Part shown: piece after piece, positions 59,240 through 64,000 of the stretch
Position numbering within the stretch: position 1 is the first letter of the stretch
Layout of the letters: the number at the start of each line of letters is the position of its first letter
Assembly: GCA_015680685.1 (NCBI GenBank)
Contig: MNCI01014376.1
Location: forward strand, 209,573 to 273,572
From: Gnetum montanum
Taxonomy: Eukaryota > Streptophyta > Gnetopsida > Gnetales > Gnetaceae
Direction of reading: 5' to 3'
Length of the DNA: 64,000 nt
Made by a program: the position numbers and the translations under genes
The notes under the pieces: model-generated
The model's input: only the letters and a program-made list of their open reading frames with translations
What the model was told of the DNA's origin: nothing
The model's database searches: none

Positions 59240-61017
59240 CCTTCATCGATCATCTGATGAATATCCTATTTCAAGGTGAAATAGTAATCTGTACCGTGCC
59301 CATTTCGTTGATGGTAGTCGCAAAAGCAATCCATTCTGAAGCCTTTGGGTACGAGAGGCTCATCTGGCGTTGCTAAGCTTGGGTTCTGAACGAGTTGACA
59401 AAACCAGTCATGTCTCTAGATGGCCGCAGGGGATAACTGTTTATGTTTCATCAACCCAGCCTTCAGGAGTTGATCGAAGAGCTGGGAAGGCTTCATTGGT
59501 AGAGGCATATATTGAGAGGGTTCTTTCCTCTCGAAATTTTGCGTACGGTTTATTGTTGGGTTTTGCGATGATGATGATTCCGACATGGCTGTGGGAATTG
59601 GTTTATTGTAGTTAGTAGGGGCTGCGGGTGATTTATTTTGGTGTGTCATGTTTGCTTGTTGCGCACCTGCTATTGCTGCTATGGTTGTCTTAGCCTTCTC
59701 TTTATCTTTTTTAGTGTGTTGATTTCTAAAGGCTAAGTATGCAGGGTCGTGGCTGTTTTGGGCTGCTTCTTCTATATTTTTTATTTGTACAAAAGCCTGA
59801 TTAAGATTACGCGCATTAAGGTAGTACAGCTTAGATTTAAAGAACTCATTAATATCTCCCTTGAGAATTGTGAGCAAATATATTTGGGAGATCGGCTCGT
59901 GCAACTCGTTGAGAGCAGCGCTCCATCTCTGAATAAATTTCTGTATAGGTTCAAGCGGTGCTTGCTTAACCTATATGAGGCTGTCCAGTGTGGCCTCAGG
60001 TCTAGAGTTGTACTTGAACCTGGTCACAAACTAGTGTAATAAGTCTTCCAAGGAGAAGATGGAATTCCTTGGCAGAGCCCAATACCAATCAAGTGCTCTC
60101 CCCGCGAGGGACATGGGGAACACTCGGAGAATGGCATGGGGCCATGCCTGGAGTAGTGCGCATTCTAACCTAAATGTTATTAAGTGTGCGTTGGGGTCTG
60201 TCTCCCCATTGTATTTGGTTAGTGTTGGTAAGGAGACACCTTTGGACAAGGTTAAGGATGGGACAGAAGAGCTGATAGGGTCATCTTGGTAGAAGTCCAC
60301 TACCTTCAACTCCCTGTCGGTGGCTATTTTGAGGCGTTTTACCTCGTCGGTTAATTATTGCATCAATTTCTTGGCATCTGCCCAATCTTGGGCACTAGGT
60401 GACAAGGCAACTTACGATTGTGGTATATTGTATAGGTTAGATTGTTGGATGGTGGGTTGAAAGGCCGAAAGTTGTGCAGTTGGCGGTTGTGTTTGTGGAA
60501 GGTGAACAGCATGTGGCACTAAGGATGATACATTATATGCAGGGGGTTGTTGCTGCTGCGGTTGTGGTTGTATTTGGGGAATGTTAACATGTAGAAATGT
60601 GTGAGATGGCACATTGTGATGAGCGGGTTGGTGTGACGGCACACCCATCGCTGGCCATTGCCCGGCCACATTGTGTGAAGGGACCCCTTGTTGGGTTAAG
60701 GCGGTCGAGGGGGCTGTGTGCGTTTGAATGTGAGGGATGTAGTGGGTGGATGTGGAGGCTAGTATTACGTGTGGCATCCCTATCACTCGGGGTGGGAATG
60801 TCACTCCCACGCTGTCGTGAGGGGGCGGTGCTTGCGAGGACAGGCCTGCCGTTGTAGCAGGTATGATTGCGAGAGGGAAGGTGTTAGGTTGGGGGTTGCT
60901 CAGGGGAGGAATATGCACTAGTGCTGATGTTTCTGGTGGTGGTGCTTGGGCACGGGTGAACTTGAGGTGCTGGAGGGGCATGATTTCCCCTGTATCGGGA
61001 TGAAAAATGGGGTTAAC
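59240..61017 (-). pseudogene. gag of element 2, main part
   Basis: In one frame with the protease. The proline/glutamine/histidine-rich N-terminal region is at 61017-60412. The gag domain is at 60309-59930: VVDFYQDDPISSSVPSLTLS, LLQAWPHAILRVFPMSLAG and RALDWYWALPRNSI. The C-terminal part (59904-59416) holds NEFFKSKLYYLNARNLNQAF and a lysine-rich segment. A zinc-knuckle-like motif with a missing last cysteine (FCDYHQRNGHGTDY) follows near 59350-59300. Several stops (for example between 60412 and 60309) break the frame. The gag start is displaced by the solo LTR at 61023-62883. Confidence 0.82.
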
Positions 61018-61022
61018 GTGTG
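61018..61022. repeat. Target-site duplication GTGTG, left copy
   Basis: GTGTG directly before the solo LTR; an identical GTGTG follows at 62884-62888. A 5-bp duplication is what Ty3/gypsy integrases make. Confidence 0.9.
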
Positions 61023-62883
61023 TGAAACACCACAAAAATTTTGGCTAACACTTGAAGACAGAAATTAAGCTAAGTCATGTTGGTCCTCAGCATGACCAAG
61101 CTTGAAAGCCTCAGAATAGCATCAAACGAAGTCAAAGCAAGCAAGTAAAAGTTCCCTGGGACCCACAGAAGACTACGATGACATCTGGCATCAAACTTGG
61201 CAAATTTTGAGCTCAAAATACTTGGTTTTCACTAAGTATGCATCCTGTACGCTGGCCTACACATGCCNNNNNNNNNNNNNNNNNNNNNNNNNNNNNNNNN
61301 NNNNNNNNNNNNNNNNNNNNNNNNNNNNNNNNNNNNNNNNNNNNNNNNNNNNNNNNNNNNNNNNNNNNNNNNNNNNNNNNNNNNNNNNNNNNNNNNNNNN
61401 NNNNNNNNNNNNNNNNNNNNNNNNNNNNNNNNNNNNNNNNNNNNNNNNNNNNNNNNNNNNNNNNNNNNNNNNNNNNNNNNNNNNNNNNNNNNNNNNNNNN
61501 NNNNNNNNNNNNNNNNNNNNNNNNNNNNNNNNNNNNNNNNNNNNNNNNNNNNNNNNNNNNNNNNNNNNNNNNNNNNNNNNNNNNNNNNNNNNNNNNNNNN
61601 NNNNNNNNNNNNNNNNNNNNNNNNNNNNNNNNNNNNNNNNNNNNNNNNNNNNNNNNNNNNNNNNNNNNNNNNNNNNNNNNNNNNNNNNNNNNNNNNNNNN
61701 NNNNNNNNNNNNNNNNNNNNNNNNNNNNNNNNNNNNNNNNNNNNNNNNNNNNNNNNNNNNNNNNNNNNNNNNNNNNNNNNNNNNNNNNNNNNNNNNNNNN
61801 NNNNNNNNNNNNNNNNNNNNNNNNNNNNNNNNNNNNNNNNNNNNNNNNNNNNNNNNNNNNNNNNNNNNNNNNNNNNNNNNNNNNNNNACGCCCGGCGTGT
61901 AGCTAGCGTAGACAGACTTTCGGGCTCCAGAAATGCATCAAAATGTGCCGAAATCAAGCGTCTAGACCCCCCAGGACCTTCCCCAAGGCTCCTAGCAGGT
62001 CTCAGGCACTTGAAAATCGAATTTTGGGCTCCGAATGATGGTCTCCAATTCTTGTACGCCCAGCGTACACGCCGGGGTTTGGCCAGCGTAGACAGACTTT
62101 CGGGCCCCAGAAATGCATCAAAATGTGCCAGAACTGAGTGTCTGAACCCCCCAGGACCTTCCCCAAGGTTTCCAATAGCTCTTGGGCACCCAAAAATCAA
62201 TTTTTGACCTTAAAATGAAGCATTTGCAGGTGTATACGCTGTGCACATTTATGGCTTACGCTGGCATGCTATACGCTTACGCTGGCATCCTCTACGCTCA
62301 GCATCCCCAGCGTATACGCCCACGTGTCTCCCAGTCCGATTTTCCCGGTAACCCTACCCCTATAAATAGCCCAGTTTTCTGCATTTTCAAGGGCGACGAA
62401 AAATTTCTACGCTGGAAGTCCTGTACGCCGAGCACAGTCTCTACGCTCCACCTACAGTGTCCCAGCCGAGTCACTCCTACACACGCCATTGCCTTTCGTC
62501 CGCCTTGTGTCAAAGCCACAACTGCGTTTGGACCGGTGCACTTTGTAATCAATTCTTAATACAAAACAGTTTACATTTTGCTCTGATTTATTGCAGTTTT
62601 CTTCTATTTTTCAGTTTACGTTTATAGGCTCATTTACATTATCGTGCTTGTTTACGGTTTACGGTTTACATTTAACGTGCATTGTTTACGTATAACCCAG
62701 CGTATAACGCTTCGGCGGTGCTCGGGGAAGTCCTTGTTTGATCCGCGTGTGGACCATCCAAGGCACTCTGCCTTCGTCCTTTCCAGCTTGCCCTCAAGCG
62801 GAGGCAGGGTCGACTGTGCTCGCCCGCTTCTCTTTCGGTGTACGTCACGTTCCAGCCTTGCACCGACGATTTCGGTCGGCACA
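61023..62883 (+). mobile_element. Solo LTR of a Tat-type element inserted in gag of element 2
   Basis: It starts TGAAACACCACAAAAATTTT and ends CGGTCGGCACA, in plus orientation, with TATAAATAG at 62361-62369. It is flanked by perfect GTGTG duplications with no internal element sequence, so it arose by recombination between two LTRs. U3 holds tandem copies of 180 bp (agcgtagacagactttcggg at 61905 and 62085), probably continuing into the gap 61268-61887. U5 (62700-62880) is related to the LTR ends of elements 1 and 2. Confidence 0.92.
61268..61887. other. Assembly gap (620 N) inside the solo LTR
   Basis: The gap lies where the 180-bp tandem units begin, so a repeat array probably defeated assembly. 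Open frames across it are artefacts. Confidence 0.95.
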
Positions 62884-62888
62884 GTGTG

Positions 62889-63348
62889 CTTGCGGGCTCA
62901 GAGTGTGGTAAGAATCCTCTTGTTCGGATTGAGCAGCGAATTCGTCCTCTTCCTCTAGTTGGGGCTCTAGCGCAGGTTAATCCAACGAGTGGCTCCTTTG
63001 CAGGAGGAGCTGTGTGATGAGCTCCGAATACTGCTCCGGAACAGGGATTACATCATACGGTGAAGGGATGAACTTGCGTCCCCCTCTGTAAAAGAGTTCG
63101 AACTGCCTCTTTACCTCCATTACGGCTCGGTCTACAGCCAGGCCAGCTTGTATCTTAATGCATATGAAATTGTACTGATCCTGGGTTATAATGTTGGAGG
63201 CCGAGTCTCTCCCTTGCAACCTTAGGGACCAGCGGGGCCCTGCAGTGGGTTGTACTCCCGGGTATTCCGTGACAGGCTGTTGGACAGCCATGGTGCCCAC
63301 GACGTCGATTACTTGAGCTATTGCAGCAGTGGTGTTCACGGGGTTCAT
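62889..63348 (-). pseudogene. gag N-terminus of element 2
   Basis: The open frame 63348-62977 starts MNPVNTTAAIAQVIDVVGTM and holds SLRLQGRDSASNIITQDQYN, then FICIKIQAGLAVDRAVMEVK; it matches element A at 22281-22517. After one stop, an acidic segment (EEEDEFAAQSEQEDSYHTLS) continues to the GTGTG duplication of the solo LTR and corresponds to a similar segment of element A near 22670-22720. This is the true gag start; the ATG at 63348 lies 0.5 kb after the primer site. Confidence 0.82.
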
Positions 63349-63860
63349 GATGAATTGTTAAGGGTATGACACAGGGTAGAGGAGTGAAATTAGTGTACTT
63401 GGTACAGCATAAACTAGGTGAAAAAGTGCAGCGTATACGCTTCACGTTCAGCGTATAGCGTCAGCATAGACAGCGTATACAGCTTCAGGGTGTAGCGTAA
63501 AATAGGATAGAGCGTAAAATTGAGTACAACATAAAACAGGGCACAACATAAAATAAGGCACAGCGTAAAACAGAGTACAGTGTAAAATAAGGCACAGCGT
63601 AAAACAGAGTACAGCGTAAAACGAGGCGCAGCGTAAAACAAGACAGCGTAGAGAATGCAGCGTATGGTTTTTTGGTTAAGTTTTAATAGGGACAGTGTAA
63701 ACACTGAATAGCGTAGATGCTGGACAGTTTCCAGGCTGAGTTTTTAGACCATGCTACGTAGATGTTGGGAGGGTTTCAGCAGGAAGCAGCGTGTGGTTGG
63801 CAGCGTATACGCTCAACAGCGTAGACGTTGGGAAGTTTGCAAGTAAGGTTTTTTAGAAGG
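63349..63860 (-). repeat. Leader of element 2 with 20-bp tandem repeats
   Basis: Bases 63500-63650 hold about eight units of roughly 20 bp, such as cacagcgtaaaacagagta and cacagcgtaaaataaggca. Flanking sequence has further gcgtatacgc palindromes (63432, 63800). The small open frame that reads through the repeat is not credible as a gene. Confidence 0.8.
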
Positions 63861-63877
63861 CCCTCCTTCTAGCGCCA
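63861..63877 (-). promoter_or_regulatory. Primer-binding site of element 2
   Basis: The minus strand reads TGGCGCTAGAAGGAGGG five bases after the LTR end. It begins with the TGG expected to pair with a tRNA CCA end. It is not the initiator Met site; I cannot name the tRNA. Decayed versions occur in elements 1 (4731-4741) and A (21745-21765). Confidence 0.7.
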
Positions 63878-63882
63878 ATTTC

Positions 63883-64000
63883 TGTACAGCCTGAAATCGT
63901 GGGCCTCCAGCTGGAAGGAAACAGAGACCGTGGGATTGTAGGGCGTGCACAGAAGACCCTACCTTCGCCTTAGGGCGAGCTAGAATGCATGAAGGTAGAG
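63883..64000 (-). repeat. 5' LTR of element 2 (end only, cut by window)
   Basis: It begins TGTAC on the plus strand and matches 45674-45791 of the 3' LTR with eight differences over 118 bp by hand count, five of them transitions. Confidence 0.9.

Larger units (their letters stand above)
45674..64000 (-). mobile_element. Tat-type Ty3/gypsy element 2 with antisense gene (5' LTR cut by window end)
   Basis: Minus-strand order: 5' LTR (from beyond 64000 to 63883), primer site, leader with tandem repeats, gag (interrupted by a solo LTR), protease, hairpin array, opposite-strand gene, hairpin array, reverse transcriptase, RNase H, second archaeal-type RNase H, integrase, hairpin array, 3' region, polypurine tract, 3' LTR (46882-45674). 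The second RNase H places it in the Tat/Ogre lineage. The overlapping 118 bp of both LTRs differ at eight positions by hand count. Scattered stops in every gene suggest it is inactive. It inserted into the LTR of the element at 40915-45673. Confidence 0.9.

Noticed and set aside
63414-63704. 96-codon hydrophobic, tyrosine-rich minus-strand frame
   Set aside because: It translates the 20-bp tandem repeat of the leader and has no counterpart in the other elements.

Overview
This window is a nest of plant LTR retrotransposons. The Ty3/gypsy Tat-type enzymes, introns, very long LTRs, nested insertions and lack of any intact host gene point to a large-genome seed plant. A gymnosperm is my guess; the sequence does not prove it. 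Three N gaps (18096-18860, 31223-32043, 61268-61887) and two single Ns (32247, 57124) mark assembly joins.

Layout. (1) 1-6556, minus strand: 5' LTR, leader and gag-protease of a Tat-type element (element 1) without pol, inserted into an older, decayed gypsy element (6557 to about 11280, minus). (2) About 11280-20377: AT-rich sequence, mostly unrecognised, with a possible host gene remnant (16107-17062) and part of another LTR (17200-18095). (3) 20378-39682, plus strand: element A, with both LTRs and a near-perfect 5-bp target duplication (aagct/aagtt). It holds gag and protease, then a decayed multi-exon gene on the opposite strand (30259-26740). Where pol should be there is foreign material, including fragments of UDP-glycosyltransferase, PPR and CTP synthase genes. 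(4) 40915-45673, minus: an element with a 3.1-kb LTR, a Met-tRNA-type primer site and only about 320 bp between its LTRs. (5) 45674 to the window end, minus: element 2, inserted in that element's second LTR. It has gag, protease, reverse transcriptase, two RNase H domains and integrase, and its gag is split by a solo LTR (61023-62883) with perfect GTGTG target duplications.

The main discovery candidate is in element 2. Between protease and reverse transcriptase, on the opposite strand, lies an eight-exon gene (52468-56908) with its own TATA box. All seven GT-AG introns keep the reading frame, the exons total exactly 1062 codons, and only five premature stops interrupt it. Element A carries a diverged homologue at the same place and orientation with matching exons. 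I recognise no function for the product.

The second candidate is a short repeat forming arrays in all three Tat elements. Each unit is TAGTTTA followed by a small inverted repeat whose arms vary together (GTC/GAC, GGCC/GGCC, CGCC/GGCG, CATC/GATG). The arrays sit at module borders: after protease, beside the antisense gene's promoter, and after integrase. Elements 1 and A have lost modules between such arrays. A working model is that the 5-kb block between protease and pol is an intron-like segment of the element's sense RNA that houses the antisense gene, with the hairpin arrays as borders.
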